Source of the DNA: Stenotrophomonas sp. SAU14A_NAIMI4_8
GTDB taxonomy: Bacteria; Pseudomonadota; Gammaproteobacteria; Xanthomonadales; Xanthomonadaceae
Reading direction: 5' to 3'
Assembly (NCBI RefSeq): GCF_003086695.1
Contig: NZ_CP025999.1
Span: forward strand, 2,459,680-2,523,679
Length of the DNA: 64,000 nt
Both the position numbers and the translations under genes were made by a program. A model generated the notes under the pieces. It was not told the origin of the DNA. It made no database searches and saw nothing but the letters and a program-made list of their open reading frames with translations. Positions within the stretch are counted from its first letter, which is position 1. Every line of letters begins with the position of its first letter. Below, piece by piece: positions 48,157-56,756 of this stretch.

Positions 48157-48453
48157 ATGACCGCCATCCGCCTGTCCCTGCTGCTGCCCGCCTCGGCCCT
48201 GCTGCTGTCGGCCTGTGTCAGCACGCCCGGCCCGCAGGTAAGCGGCAGCGGCCAATGCAACGCCAGCGCACTGGGCTGGGCCGTCGGGCAGCCGGCCGAC
48301 GAAGCCAACATGCGCCGCCTGTCACGCGAGAGCGGCGCCGGCCTGGTCAACCCGATCGGGCCGAACACGATCACCACCAAGGACATCCGCCCCGACCGCC
48401 TGCGCGTGTACGTGGACAAGGACAACATCATTACCGCCGCCCGCTGCGAATGA
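48157..48453 (+). CDS. Peptidase inhibitor I78-family lipoprotein
   Basis: Lipoprotein of 98 residues with lipobox LLSAC (Cys-20). The remaining domain (QCNASALGWAVGQPADEANMRRLSRESGAGLVNPIGP, then DIRPDRLRVYVDKDNIITAARCE) matches the I78 family, which includes secreted inhibitors of serine peptidases. The conserved Cys pair at the two ends is present. In bacteria most I78 proteins are uncharacterised lipoproteins. The ATG at 48157 follows AGGAGC. A SMAG dimer follows the gene. Confidence 0.83.
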   Translation: MTAIRLSLLLPASALLLSACVSTPGPQVSGSGQCNASALGWAVGQPADEANMRRLSRESGAGLVNPIGPNTITTKDIRPDRLRVYVDKDNIITAARCE

Positions 48454-48490
48454 CCCCGCGCGTGCCCCACGGCCCGCACCCCGGCATGTC

Positions 48491-48544
48491 GTAGGGTCGA
48501 GCTTGCTCGACTGCCTTCGTTCAGTCGAGCAAGCTCGACTCTAC
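48491..48544. repeat. SMAG/REP inverted dimer, GTCGAGC class
   Basis: GTAGGGTCGAGCTTGCTCGA at 48491-48510 and its inverse ending CTCGACTCTACC at 48544. The final CTA of the inverse copy is the TAG stop codon of the minus-strand gene that ends at 48541. Confidence 0.9.
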
Positions 48545-49428
48545 CGATCCGTGTAACCCGAACAATCGGGCAATGCCTGGTCCGGCTGGTATGCACCACC
48601 CCTGAAGTGGAACATGCGCGCATAGGTGCACGCCGGGACCTGCTCGGTCCGCAGGTCCTTCCTGGTCAGTGGCGCCCTGGCCAATGAATCTTCGTTTCGC
48701 GAAACACCGGCCGGAAAACGCGTGGCCACGGTCTGGTAACGCAGCACCGGCATGCCCGTGGCAGCGGCATCCAGCGAAAGCCGTGCCGTGAATCCGTAGG
48801 TGTCATGGCACGCCCCGGCGCGCCGCTTCACGTCCTGCTCGCCGAAGCAGGCCCGGATCTCCGCCTCGCCCGTCCACGCCAGGCCCAGCACCGCATCGTC
48901 GATCTGGATGCCGTCGTCCAGGTGCCGCACGCGCGCCAACTGCAGGCGCGACGCCTCGGCACCGCCGCCGGAATACATCGTGCTGACCTTGCTGATGCCG
49001 CCCACCAGCACATTCTGCCGCGCACGCTGCTGCGGATCGGCTACCGTCTGGTCGGCGCCCACGCCCGGCGCCAGCCGCACGATCCACGGCCATACGGACA
49101 GTTCGCCGTCGGGCGGGAGATCGATGCTCACGTGGTAGGCGTGCGGCTCACGCTCGCCCGCCACTTTCTCCAGCACTTCCAGCATGCTCGGCCGCTCGCC
49201 GTCCGCAGCGGCCGGCTGCACGCGCACGCACCAAAAGCCATCGCGGGTGCATTCATACAGACCCGAGGGTCCGCCGCGTTCATCCACGCGCAGCACCTGG
49301 CCCAAGGGCTCCATCACATTGCCAGCGGCATCGCGCTGCTGCGGAAGAATCGATCCCCGCGCCAGCGCCAGTGCCGGGCTGGCCAGCAACAGCGCGGCCA
49401 ATGCCGCGTGTGACATCGGGGTGTGCAT
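48541..49428 (-). CDS. Secreted protein of unknown function, ending inside a SMAG element
   Basis: Exported protein of 295 residues; the signal peptide ends near residue 24 (SPALALAR). Cysteines are paired in the sequence: YECTRDGFWC, the ACFGEQDVKRRAGACHD stretch and VPACTYARM with a final LPDCSGYTDR, suggesting disulfides. Strand-rich sentences (AYHVSIDLPPDGELSVWPWIVRLAPG, RLQLARVRHLDDGIQIDDAVLGLAW) suggest a beta-sandwich. No known domain was recognised. The ATG at 49428 has AGGAG five bases upstream; the ATG three bases earlier is too close. The stop TAG is taken from the GTAG end of the SMAG dimer. Confidence 0.78.
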   Translation of the reverse strand: MHTPMSHAALAALLLASPALALARGSILPQQRDAAGNVMEPLGQVLRVDERGGPSGLYECTRDGFWCVRVQPAAADGERPSMLEVLEKVAGEREPHAYHVSIDLPPDGELSVWPWIVRLAPGVGADQTVADPQQRARQNVLVGGISKVSTMYSGGGAEASRLQLARVRHLDDGIQIDDAVLGLAWTGEAEIRACFGEQDVKRRAGACHDTYGFTARLSLDAAATGMPVLRYQTVATRFPAGVSRNEDSLARAPLTRKDLRTEQVPACTYARMFHFRGGAYQPDQALPDCSGYTDR

Positions 49429-49473
49429 CATCGCTCCTGCGCATCCGCGCATCCATGCCGAACCCGCATGATA

Positions 49474-49609
49474 GTAGAGTCGAGCTTGCTCGACTGCTCC
49501 GGCTCCGGCATTTCGTAGCGTCGAGCTTGCTCGACTGCTCCGGCTCCGGCATTTCGTAGCGTCGAGCTTGCTCGACTGCCTTCGTTCAGTCGAGCAAGCT
49601 CGACTCTAC
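49474..49609. repeat. SMAG array with an exact 41-bp period
   Basis: GTAG-x-GTCGAGCTTGCTCGACTG begins at 49474, 49515 and 49556, each 41 bases apart with linker CTCCGGCTCCGGCATTTC, then one inverted copy to 49609. The inverted copy overlaps the end of the dld gene. Confidence 0.92.
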
Positions 49610-51313
49610 CGAACCGGCGCAATCACACCCGCCCCACCCCTTCGCTTTCGAGGTATGGCCGATGCCGGGGTTGAACGTGTTGCTCGGATCCAGCGACCGA
49701 TAGAACGCCGCCAGCGCCGGCTTGGCCGGATACAGATGGCCCACGTTGTGCTCGGCCGGATACTCCGCCCCACGCTGGTCCAGCAGTGCCCACATCGCAT
49801 GTTCGATCGCCATCGGGTCTTCGCCCTTGCGCGCGATGTAGTCCTGGTGGAACACGTGGCACAGGAAGTGGCCGTAGTAGAGCTTGTGCAGCAGCCGTCC
49901 GTCGATATCTGCCGGCAGGGTTTCGAACCATTCGGCGTCATCCCGGCGCAGCGCGATATCCAGCGCCACGATGTCCTGCACCTGCGCGCGATGCACTTCG
50001 CGGTAGCGCACCGCGGCACCGGCCACCGCGAACCGGTGCAGGAACGCCTTGCGCCCTTCTTCGGCCGTGCAGCGGAAGAAACCGCCCTCATGGTTGGCGA
50101 AACACTCGCGCAGCCATCGCTCGGTCTCGGCCGCATCCTGCGCGGAGACCTTCAACAGCAGATGATGCTCAAAGCGCTGGCGGAACTCGCCCATGCGCGG
50201 CGGCAGGTGCGAAGGCAGCAGCGTGGTCAACGTCTGCATTACCCGGTCGGTCACGCCGCGCAGCCCGATCCGCTCGAACCAGCCATCCACCCGGCTTTTC
50301 AAGGCGAAGGCCGCTGGCACGCGCGCGGTGCCCAGCCGGTCGATCAGCAGGAAGGTGTCCTTGCCGTAGCGCTCGCCGATGTCATAGGCATCACGGTGGA
50401 TGTATTCCCCCGCGATCGGCAGCCGCTCGAAGCCGGTCAGCAGCTGGCGGCGGATGGCGGTGAGCGTGGCGGTGTGGTTGCTGCCGATGTAGAACACTTC
50501 GGCCGCTTCTTTCTCGAACGTGTCCAGGCGCACGGCGAACACCGCCAGCTTGCCGGCAGAGCCGGCGGCCTCGAAATGGCGGCCAGGGTCGGCATTGAAG
50601 CGTGCCGGGGTATCGGCATCGACCTGGCGCACGTCGTCGCTGTAGCGCTGGTCGGACGCGGCGCGCCCATCGCCATCGCCCACGTCGGCCGCACTGTACT
50701 GCCCGTCCTGCAGGCGCTGCAGGATCTGCTCGGGGGTATCGCCCAGGGCGATGCCCAGGTGGTTGACCAGTTGCAGCCGGCCCTGCGCATCGACCTGTGC
50801 ATACAGCGCCAGCTCGGTGTAGGCCGGACCACGGCGCACCAGGGCGCCGCCGGAGTTGTTGCAGACCCCGCCCAGCACCGAGGCACCAATGCAGGACGAA
50901 CCGATCACCGAATGCGGTTCGCGCCCCAGCGGCGCCAGCGTCTGCTCAAGGCGGTCCAGGGTGGCACCGGGCAGGCACAGTACCTGGCGGCCTTCGTTCA
51001 ACAGCTGGATGCCGGTCAGCCGCAGTGTGCTGACCAGCACGATCGGGCGCCCATAGTCATCGCCATCCGGGGTCGAGCCGCCGGTCAGGCCGGTGTTGGC
51101 CGCCTGCAGGATGATCGCCGCGCCGCCCTGCACCGCGGCCTGCAGCACGTGCCACAGTTCCAGCAGCGTACCGGGGCGCACCACCGCCAGCACCGGGCCT
51201 TCACCGAAACGGTAGCCGCGGCGGAAACGGCGGGTGGCCTTGTCGCCGGTCAGTACATGGCGGCGGCCGACCGCCTGGCGCAGCTGCTGCAGCACCGCGT
51301 CATCGCCGCTCAC
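49586..51313 (-). CDS. dld: D-lactate dehydrogenase (quinone), FAD-dependent
   Basis: Peripheral membrane flavoenzyme of 575 residues that oxidises D-lactate to pyruvate and passes electrons to quinone. The FAD-binding (PP-loop) region shows [16 protein letters not shown], the [17 protein letters not shown] loop and [35 protein letters not shown]. The C-terminal membrane-binding and substrate domains follow in the same order as E. coli Dld, and the length is nearly the same. The start is a GTG overlapping the lldD stop by 4 bases (GTGA). The last residues (VESSLLD) and the TGA stop are encoded by a SMAG copy, so the tail differs from relatives. Fourth gene of the lactate operon. Confidence 0.93.
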   Translation of the reverse strand: MSGDDAVLQQLRQAVGRRHVLTGDKATRRFRRGYRFGEGPVLAVVRPGTLLELWHVLQAAVQGGAAIILQAANTGLTGGSTPDGDDYGRPIVLVSTLRLTGIQLLNEGRQVLCLPGATLDRLEQTLAPLGREPHSVIGSSCIGASVLGGVCNNSGGALVRRGPAYTELALYAQVDAQGRLQLVNHLGIALGDTPEQILQRLQDGQYSAADVGDGDGRAASDQRYSDDVRQVDADTPARFNADPGRHFEAAGSAGKLAVFAVRLDTFEKEAAEVFYIGSNHTATLTAIRRQLLTGFERLPIAGEYIHRDAYDIGERYGKDTFLLIDRLGTARVPAAFALKSRVDGWFERIGLRGVTDRVMQTLTTLLPSHLPPRMGEFRQRFEHHLLLKVSAQDAAETERWLRECFANHEGGFFRCTAEEGRKAFLHRFAVAGAAVRYREVHRAQVQDIVALDIALRRDDAEWFETLPADIDGRLLHKLYYGHFLCHVFHQDYIARKGEDPMAIEHAMWALLDQRGAEYPAEHNVGHLYPAKPALAAFYRSLDPSNTFNPGIGHTSKAKGWGGCDCAGSVESSLLD

Positions 51314-52449
51314 GGCAGGCTCACCAGTGAATCGCGGCCGATATCGGCAATGCGGCGCGCGCCGGTCAACGTCATCGCCACCCGCATTTCCTTGGCGATC
51401 AGGTCCAGCAGGTTGGCTACGCCGGCCTCGCCCTGGGCCGCCAGAGCGTAGACGAAGGCGCGCCCCAGCAACACCGTGTCGGCGCCAAGCGCCAGCATGC
51501 GCACCACGTCCAGGCCATTGCGGACGCCCGAGTCAGCCAGGATCTTCAGATCGCCCTGCACCGCATCGGCAATGGCCGGCAGCGCCCGCGCGGTGGACAG
51601 CACACCATCGAGCTGGCGGCCGCCGTGGTTGGAGACCACGATGCCATCGGCGCCGAACTTCACTGCATCCCGCGCATCGTCCGGGTCGAGGATGCCCTTG
51701 ATCACCATCGGCCCCTTCCAGAACTCGCGGATCCATTCCAGGTCCTTCCAGGAAATGGACGGATCGAAGTTGCTGCCCAGCCAGCCGATGTAGTCCGCCA
51801 GGCCGGTCGGATGGCCGCGGTAGGCGGAAATATTGCCCAAGTCGTGCGGTCGACCGAACAGACCCACATCCCATGCCCAACGCGGATGGCTGATGGCCTG
51901 GCCGATGCGACGCAGCGGCGCATTGGGGCCGCTCATGCCCGAGTGCGCGTCACGATAGCGCGCACCGGGCACCGGCATGTCCACGGTGAACACCAGGGTG
52001 GTCACGCCGGCGGCCTGCGCCCGCTCCAGCGCATTGCGCATGAAGCCGCGGTCGCGCAGCACGTACAGCTGGAACCACATCGGGCGCTGGATGGCCGGTG
52101 CCACTTCCTCGATCGGGCACACCGACACCGTGGACAGGGTGAACGGAATGCCGCGACTGTCCGCGGCCCGTGCCGCCTGCACTTCGCCACGACGTGCGTA
52201 CATGCCGGTCAGGCCCACCGGCGCCAGCGCCACCGGCATCGCCAGTTTCTCGCCGAAAAGCTCCGTTTCCAGGCTCAGGTCGGACATGTTGCGCAGGATG
52301 CGCTGGCGCAGCGCGATGTCGGACAGATCGGAAACGTTGCGCTTCAGCGTGTGCTCGGCATACGCGCCGCCATCGATGTAATGGAACAGGAACGGCGGCA
52401 GCCGGCGTTGCGCTGCGGCACGGTAATCGGTGGAGGCGGAAATGATCAT
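51310..52449 (-). CDS. lldD: L-lactate dehydrogenase (FMN-dependent, quinone)
   Basis: Membrane-associated FMN alpha-hydroxy-acid dehydrogenase of 379 residues that converts L-lactate to pyruvate. The catalytic His-275 and Arg-278 are in [10 protein letters not shown]. The N-terminal [30 protein letters not shown] and C-terminal [25 protein letters not shown] are family motifs. Length agrees with E. coli LldD. The ATG at 52449 starts 18 bases downstream of the lldR stop. Its stop overlaps the GTG of dld. Confidence 0.96.
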   Translation of the reverse strand: MIISASTDYRAAAQRRLPPFLFHYIDGGAYAEHTLKRNVSDLSDIALRQRILRNMSDLSLETELFGEKLAMPVALAPVGLTGMYARRGEVQAARAADSRGIPFTLSTVSVCPIEEVAPAIQRPMWFQLYVLRDRGFMRNALERAQAAGVTTLVFTVDMPVPGARYRDAHSGMSGPNAPLRRIGQAISHPRWAWDVGLFGRPHDLGNISAYRGHPTGLADYIGWLGSNFDPSISWKDLEWIREFWKGPMVIKGILDPDDARDAVKFGADGIVVSNHGGRQLDGVLSTARALPAIADAVQGDLKILADSGVRNGLDVVRMLALGADTVLLGRAFVYALAAQGEAGVANLLDLIAKEMRVAMTLTGARRIADIGRDSLVSLP

Positions 52450-52467
52450 GGGGTCAACCGGAAGTAG

Positions 52468-53232
52468 TCAGCCGTGCGGGGACGGCAGGCGCGAGGCCCG
52501 TGCACGCCGGGCTTCGTTGTCATCGAGCGTGCGCAGCGTGGTGTGCACGAATTCAAGGTGGGCATGCGCGGCCGCGCGCGCACGCTCGGGGTCGCCGGCC
52601 AGCACCGCATCCATCATTTCCCGATGCTGGTCGGACAGCGGCGAGAAGGTGCGGGCCGAGGTGTACAGCTTCTCGCGGCTCTGCGAGATGTTGGTCTGCA
52701 GCAGTTCGAACAGGCCACGCATCACCTGCAGCAGCACCAGGTTGTGCGACGCCTCGGCAATGGACAGATGGAACGCGGCGTCGGCCTGCGCTTCGCCGGC
52801 GGGGTCATCCTTGCCGTGCGCGTCCATCATGGTCTGGAACGCGGCGGCGATGCGCGTGCGGTCCTCATCGGTCGCACGCAATGCGGCGTGCCAGGCCGTG
52901 GCGCCCTCCAGTGCATGGCGGATTTCCAGCACGTCGAAGCGGTATTCCGGGTCGCCCTGGAACAGCGGCAGGTACGGCGCCAGCGGTTCATCCAGCGTCT
53001 GCCGGGCGCGTGCTGCCGGTGCGGCCACGAAGGTGCCGCCACCCACACGGGCAGTCAGCAGGCCTTGGCTGGCCAGCTGTGCAATGGCCTCGCGCAACGC
53101 CGTGCGCGATACGCCCAGCTGCACCGCCAGGGCGCGTTCGGCCGGCAGCCGGTCGCCCGGCTGCAGCTGCTGTTCCTGCACCAGCGCGCGCAGCTGCGCG
53201 GCCACCTTGTCCGAAACCCGTTGCATGCTCAT
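52468..53232 (-). CDS. lldR: Lactate-responsive GntR/FadR-family regulator LldR
   Basis: GntR-type regulator of 254 residues. The winged helix-turn-helix at about 10-72 contains LQPGDRLPAERALAVQLGVSRTALREAIAQLASQGLLTARVGGGTFV. An FCD ligand-binding domain follows (about 90-235), with FDVLEIRHALEGATAWHAALRA and a His-containing metal/ligand pocket. In E. coli and Pseudomonas, LldR represses the lactate operon until lactate binds. It sits between lldP and lldD, as in E. coli lldPRD. Two matching operators lie upstream of lldP. A second ATG at 53226 is possible. Confidence 0.92.
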   Translation of the reverse strand: MSMQRVSDKVAAQLRALVQEQQLQPGDRLPAERALAVQLGVSRTALREAIAQLASQGLLTARVGGGTFVAAPAARARQTLDEPLAPYLPLFQGDPEYRFDVLEIRHALEGATAWHAALRATDEDRTRIAAAFQTMMDAHGKDDPAGEAQADAAFHLSIAEASHNLVLLQVMRGLFELLQTNISQSREKLYTSARTFSPLSDQHREMMDAVLAGDPERARAAAHAHLEFVHTTLRTLDDNEARRARASRLPSPHG

Positions 53233-53285
53233 GGCGCCATTGTCACCCGAACCGCACGAGGCTGGAGAAGCAGAGCGGCCATGGC

Positions 53286-54944
53286 TCAGGGAATCATCCA
53301 GGTCAGCCAGTAGGCCTGGGCCAGGGTGATCAGGCCGACCATCGTGGTGAAGATCAGGCTGTGCTTGACGGTGAAGCGGAACAGGTCCGATTCCTTGCCG
53401 GCCAGGCCCACCGCCGCACAGGCAATGGCAATGGACTGCGGGGAAATCATCTTGCCGGTCACACCGCCAGTGGTGTTGGCCGCCACCAGCAGCACATCGG
53501 ACACGCCGATCTGCTGCGCCGTGGTCGCCTGCAAGGCAGAGAACAGCGCGTTCGAAGAGGTATCCGAACCGGTCAGGAACACGCCCAGCCAGCCCAGGAA
53601 CGGCGAGAAGAACGGGAACGCATCACCGGTGTGGGCAAGCGCCAGCGCCAGGGTGGCCGACAGCCCGGAGTAGTTGGCGATGAAGGCAAAGGCCAGCACC
53701 ATGCCGATGGAATAGATCGGCACGCGCAGCTCGCGCACGGTTTCGCCGAAGGTCTGCAGCGCGGCCTTGGCCGGCATGCGCAGGGCGATGATGGCGATCA
53801 CCGCGGCCAGGATGATGGCGGTGCCGGTGGCCGAGAACCAGTCAAACTTGTAGACCGCTTCGTAGCTGAGCGGCGCCGGCACGATCGGCGGCATCTTCTG
53901 CACCATCTGGTCCAGACCCGGCACCGGAATCTTCAATACCCAGCCTTGCAGCGCACCGCCGGCGGCGAACAACGCCTTGAACGGCTTGATGCTCCACAGC
54001 GTGACCATTGCGGTGAGGATCAGGAACGGCGACCACGCCTTGGCAATCTGGCCCACGCTATGGCGCGGTGCCTCCAGCGCCTGCGCCGCGGCCTGGGCAC
54101 TGGTTTCGGTATCGAAACGGAAGATGCGCACCGGCTTCCAGCGGCGCAGGAACAGGGTCAGGCAGACCAGCGAGGCCAGCGAGGCGGTGATGTCCGGCAG
54201 CTCCGGGCCGATGAAGTTGGAGGTCAGGTACTGGGCGATGGCGAAGGAACCACCGGCCACCAGCACCGCCGGCCAGGTTTCCTTGATGCCGCGCCAGCCA
54301 TCCATGATCGCCATGATCCAGAACAGCACGATGATGGTCAGGAACGGCAGCTGGCGGCCGGCCATCTGGCCGATCTCGAACGCGTCCAGGCCGGTCACCT
54401 GCCCGGCGACGATGATCGGAATGCCCATGGCACCGAACGCCACCGGTGCGGTGTTGACGATCAGGCACAGGCCGGCCGCATACAGCGGCTTGAAGCCCAG
54501 GCCGACCAGCAGCGCGGCGGTAATCGCCACGGGCGCGCCGAACCCAGCGGCGCCTTCCAGGAAGGCACCGAAGGCAAAGCCCACCATCAGCATCTGCAGG
54601 CGCTGGTCTTCGGTAACCGACAGGATCGATGCGCGGATGATGTCGAACTGCCCGGTCTTGACCGAAACCTTGTACAGGAACACTGCGCCGATGATGATCC
54701 AGGCGATCGGCCACAGGCCGTAGACGAAGCCATAGCCGGCCGCGCCCAGCGCCTGCGCCAGCGGCATGCGGTAGAACAGCAGGGCCACGCCGAGCGCGAT
54801 GGCCACGGTAATCGTACCGGCCAGCCAGCCCTTCATGCGCAGCACGGCCAGGGCGACGAAGAAGAAGGCGATCGGCAGCAGCGCGATCAGGCTGGACAAC
54901 CACAGGTTGCCGGCGGGGTCGTACAGGTGTTGCCAGGGCTGCAT
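53286..54944 (-). CDS. lldP: L-lactate permease
   Basis: Inner-membrane lactate/proton symporter of 552 residues with about 12-14 membrane segments. Characteristic sentences include [10 protein letters not shown] at the start, the [30 protein letters not shown] signature, and [27 protein letters not shown] near the end. LldP also carries D-lactate and glycolate in E. coli. The ATG at 54944 matches the family N-terminus; a longer reading would start at 54974. It is the first gene of the operon lldP-lldR-lldD-dld, so uptake and oxidation of both lactate isomers are expressed together. Confidence 0.95.
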   Translation of the reverse strand: MQPWQHLYDPAGNLWLSSLIALLPIAFFFVALAVLRMKGWLAGTITVAIALGVALLFYRMPLAQALGAAGYGFVYGLWPIAWIIIGAVFLYKVSVKTGQFDIIRASILSVTEDQRLQMLMVGFAFGAFLEGAAGFGAPVAITAALLVGLGFKPLYAAGLCLIVNTAPVAFGAMGIPIIVAGQVTGLDAFEIGQMAGRQLPFLTIIVLFWIMAIMDGWRGIKETWPAVLVAGGSFAIAQYLTSNFIGPELPDITASLASLVCLTLFLRRWKPVRIFRFDTETSAQAAAQALEAPRHSVGQIAKAWSPFLILTAMVTLWSIKPFKALFAAGGALQGWVLKIPVPGLDQMVQKMPPIVPAPLSYEAVYKFDWFSATGTAIILAAVIAIIALRMPAKAALQTFGETVRELRVPIYSIGMVLAFAFIANYSGLSATLALALAHTGDAFPFFSPFLGWLGVFLTGSDTSSNALFSALQATTAQQIGVSDVLLVAANTTGGVTGKMISPQSIAIACAAVGLAGKESDLFRFTVKHSLIFTTMVGLITLAQAYWLTWMIP

Positions 54945-55003
54945 GGAAAATCTCGGCGTTGACGGGGAACCCACCGCAGTGGGGCGGTCCGTGGCGTGCG
55001 GAC

Positions 55004-55018
55004 ATTGGTCGTACCATT
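55004..55018. promoter_or_regulatory. Candidate LldR operator, proximal
   Basis: ATTGGTCGTACCATT contains the FadR/LldR-type palindrome TGGT-N3-ACCA. It lies 60 bp upstream of the lldP ATG. Together with the distal site it would flank the promoter, as the two LldR operators do in E. coli. Confidence 0.7.
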
Positions 55019-55102
55019 GCCCGCAACAAATGCACCACTGATGGCGGATTGAACCGCCATTCCCGCAGGACGCCTATTAGACCATAGCGTTAGTTCTGAT
55101 TT

Positions 55103-55117
55103 ATTGGTATGACCATT
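55103..55117. promoter_or_regulatory. Candidate LldR operator, distal
   Basis: ATTGGTATGACCATT differs from the proximal site only in the 3-base centre. The centres of the two sites are 99 bp apart, close to nine and a half helical turns. Confidence 0.7.
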
Positions 55118-55125
55118 AAGAGAAA

Positions 55126-55235
55126 GGGTCAGAGCCCCTGCGGGGATCTGACCCTGGGCGCGGCGGGGTCGGATCCCCGCAGGGGCTGCGACCTACATGG
55201 CATCGGGATCGGATCCCCGCAGGGGCTCCGACCCC
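55126..55235. repeat. Three GGGGTC-GACCCC dyads
   Basis: Copies at 55126-55154, 55163-55192 and 55204-55235, with arms such as GGGGTCGGATCCCC and GGGGCTCCGACCCC and a GCAG centre. They are related to the dyad at 43497-43535. They separate the lactate operon promoter from the convergent end of the MgtC-like gene. Confidence 0.8.
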
Positions 55236-55245
55236 ACCCCGGCAC

Positions 55246-55695
55246 TCACAGCTTCTTCTCCACCCGTCGTATCACCGCCAGCACCAGCAGGCACAGCACG
55301 CTCACCCCCATCGCGATCACGTACTTGCCAATGCCCACGGCAATGCCGATGGCGGCGGCCATCACAAGAGAACTGGCGGTCGTTAGACCGCTGACCTGGT
55401 CTTCGCGGTTGCCACGCAGGATGGTGCCGGCGGCAACGAAACCCACGCAGGCCACCACGGCCTCGATCAGGCGCACCGGATCGACCTGCAGCAGGTCACG
55501 GTAGCGCTCCTGCTGGAAATGTTCGGCCACCGAATCGCCCAGGCCGACGATCAGCGCTGCCGCGCCCGCAATCAGCATGTGTGTGCGCAGGCCCGCGGCA
55601 TGTTTGCCCATCTCGCGCTCGACGCCCAGCACGCCGCCAAACAGCATGGCGGCGGCAACGCGCAGCAGGATGGATACGTCCTGGGTGAGTTCCAT
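55246..55695 (-). CDS. MgtC/SapB-family membrane protein
   Basis: Inner-membrane protein of 149 residues with four to five hydrophobic helices. The MgtC N-terminal signature is evident: LLRVAAAMLFGGVLGVEREMGKHAAGLRTHMLIAGAAALI, then the GFVAAGTILRGN...VSGLTTASSLVMAAAIG segment. It lacks the C-terminal ACT-like domain of Salmonella MgtC, as most small MgtC/SapB proteins do. Members are linked to magnesium limitation and acid survival, but the molecular role is unsettled. The ATG at 55695 begins the first helix. Confidence 0.9.
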   Translation of the reverse strand: MELTQDVSILLRVAAAMLFGGVLGVEREMGKHAAGLRTHMLIAGAAALIVGLGDSVAEHFQQERYRDLLQVDPVRLIEAVVACVGFVAAGTILRGNREDQVSGLTTASSLVMAAAIGIAVGIGKYVIAMGVSVLCLLVLAVIRRVEKKL

Positions 55696-55776
55696 CGGCA
55701 GGCTCCGGGATTTTCCCGGAGCGTCGCGCGCGGCGCGTGGCACCACAGTGAAGGCGCCCGCACGGGCGGTTCACCC

Positions 55777-55800
55777 GGTAGCGCCGGGCCCTGCCCGGCG
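55777..55800 (-). repeat. SMAG/REP palindrome, GCCGGGC class
   Basis: GGTAGCGCCGGGCCCTGCCC followed by GGCG, with CCTG at the centre in place of CATG. It lies between two minus-strand genes. Confidence 0.88.
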
Positions 55801-55818
55801 GCACCGCACCTCAGCGCA

Positions 55819-56577
55819 TTACTGCGCCAGGTAACCGCCATCGATCGCGTAATAGGTCCCCGTCGCGAACGAGGCGTCATTGCTGGCCAGCCAGGCCACC
55901 AGCGCCGCCACCTCGTCCGGCTTGCCCAGCCGCTTCAGGGCATGCTTGGCTTCCAGCGTGGCACGCGCGTTGGCATCCATCTTGTCCAGCAGCGGCGTGG
56001 CAATGAAGCCCGGACCGACGGCGTTGATGCGGATGCCGTCGGCGGCGTGTTCCCATGCCGCAGTCTGGGTCAGGCCCACCACGCCGTGCTTGGCCGCCAC
56101 GTACGCGGTGGAACCGGCAAAGCCCACCTGGCCCAGGATCGAGGCCATGTTGATGATGCTGCCGCCCTTGCCCGCCGCGCGCATCGCCTGGATCTGCGCA
56201 CGCTGGCACAGGAACACGCTGGTCAGGTTCACATCCACCACGCGCTTCCAGCCATCAACCGGGTAATCGCCGCTGCTGGCCGCCGGGCCGCCGATACCGG
56301 CATTGTTCACGGCCACATCCAGCCCGCCCAGTTCGCTCACCGTGCGCTGCACGGCCGCTTCCACCGCTGCCTCGTCGGTCACGTCCAGCGCGATGCCGAT
56401 CGCTTCGGCACCCTTGGCCTTCAAGGCCTGTACGGTCGCATCCACGGCGTCCTGCTTCAGGTCCCACACCGAAATGCGCGCGCCCGATGCAGCCAGCAGC
56501 TCGGCCACGGCCAAGCCGATGCCGGAAACACCGCCGGTAACGATGGCGGTCTTTCCGCCCAGCTGATAGTCGATCAT
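55819..56577 (-). CDS. Short-chain dehydrogenase/reductase (SDR)
   Basis: Classical SDR oxidoreductase of 252 residues. The nucleotide-binding TGGVSGIG is at 14-21. Asp-39 after the second strand points to NAD(H) preference. NNAG is at 91-94, and the catalytic Ser-146, Tyr-159 and Lys-163 (STAYVAAKHG) are all present. It ends TGTYYAIDGGYLAQ, as in many 3-oxoacyl or sugar-alcohol dehydrogenases. It is divergent from the old yellow enzyme gene with 180 bp between them; such pairs often serve reduction of carbonyl or enone compounds. The substrate is unknown. Confidence 0.92.
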   Translation of the reverse strand: MIDYQLGGKTAIVTGGVSGIGLAVAELLAASGARISVWDLKQDAVDATVQALKAKGAEAIGIALDVTDEAAVEAAVQRTVSELGGLDVAVNNAGIGGPAASSGDYPVDGWKRVVDVNLTSVFLCQRAQIQAMRAAGKGGSIINMASILGQVGFAGSTAYVAAKHGVVGLTQTAAWEHAADGIRINAVGPGFIATPLLDKMDANARATLEAKHALKRLGKPDEVAALVAWLASNDASFATGTYYAIDGGYLAQ

Positions 56578-56756
56578 CTGTGTACTCCACGTGTTGGCAA
56601 TCGATGCGGGCCTGCCCGCCTGCTCTCGAATCTACGCCGCAACGTGTTACGGAAACGGCACGCGGCGCACCGCCGCCACGCAACGATCCTTCCCATCGCT
56701 GCAACGCGCAGCGCCCTATGCTCATGCACACCTCCCCTGCCGTGCATGGACCCCCG

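Larger units (their letters stand above)
54945..55245. other. lld operon control region
   Basis: About 300 bases without a gene between lldP and the MgtC-like gene. It holds two LldR-type operators (55004-55018 and 55103-55117), a perfect dyad ATGGCGG-ATTGAA-CCGCCAT between them (55041-55060), an AT-rich stretch 55070-55120 likely to contain the promoter, and three GGGGTC repeats (55126-55235). No clear -35/-10 pair was found by eye. Confidence 0.7.
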
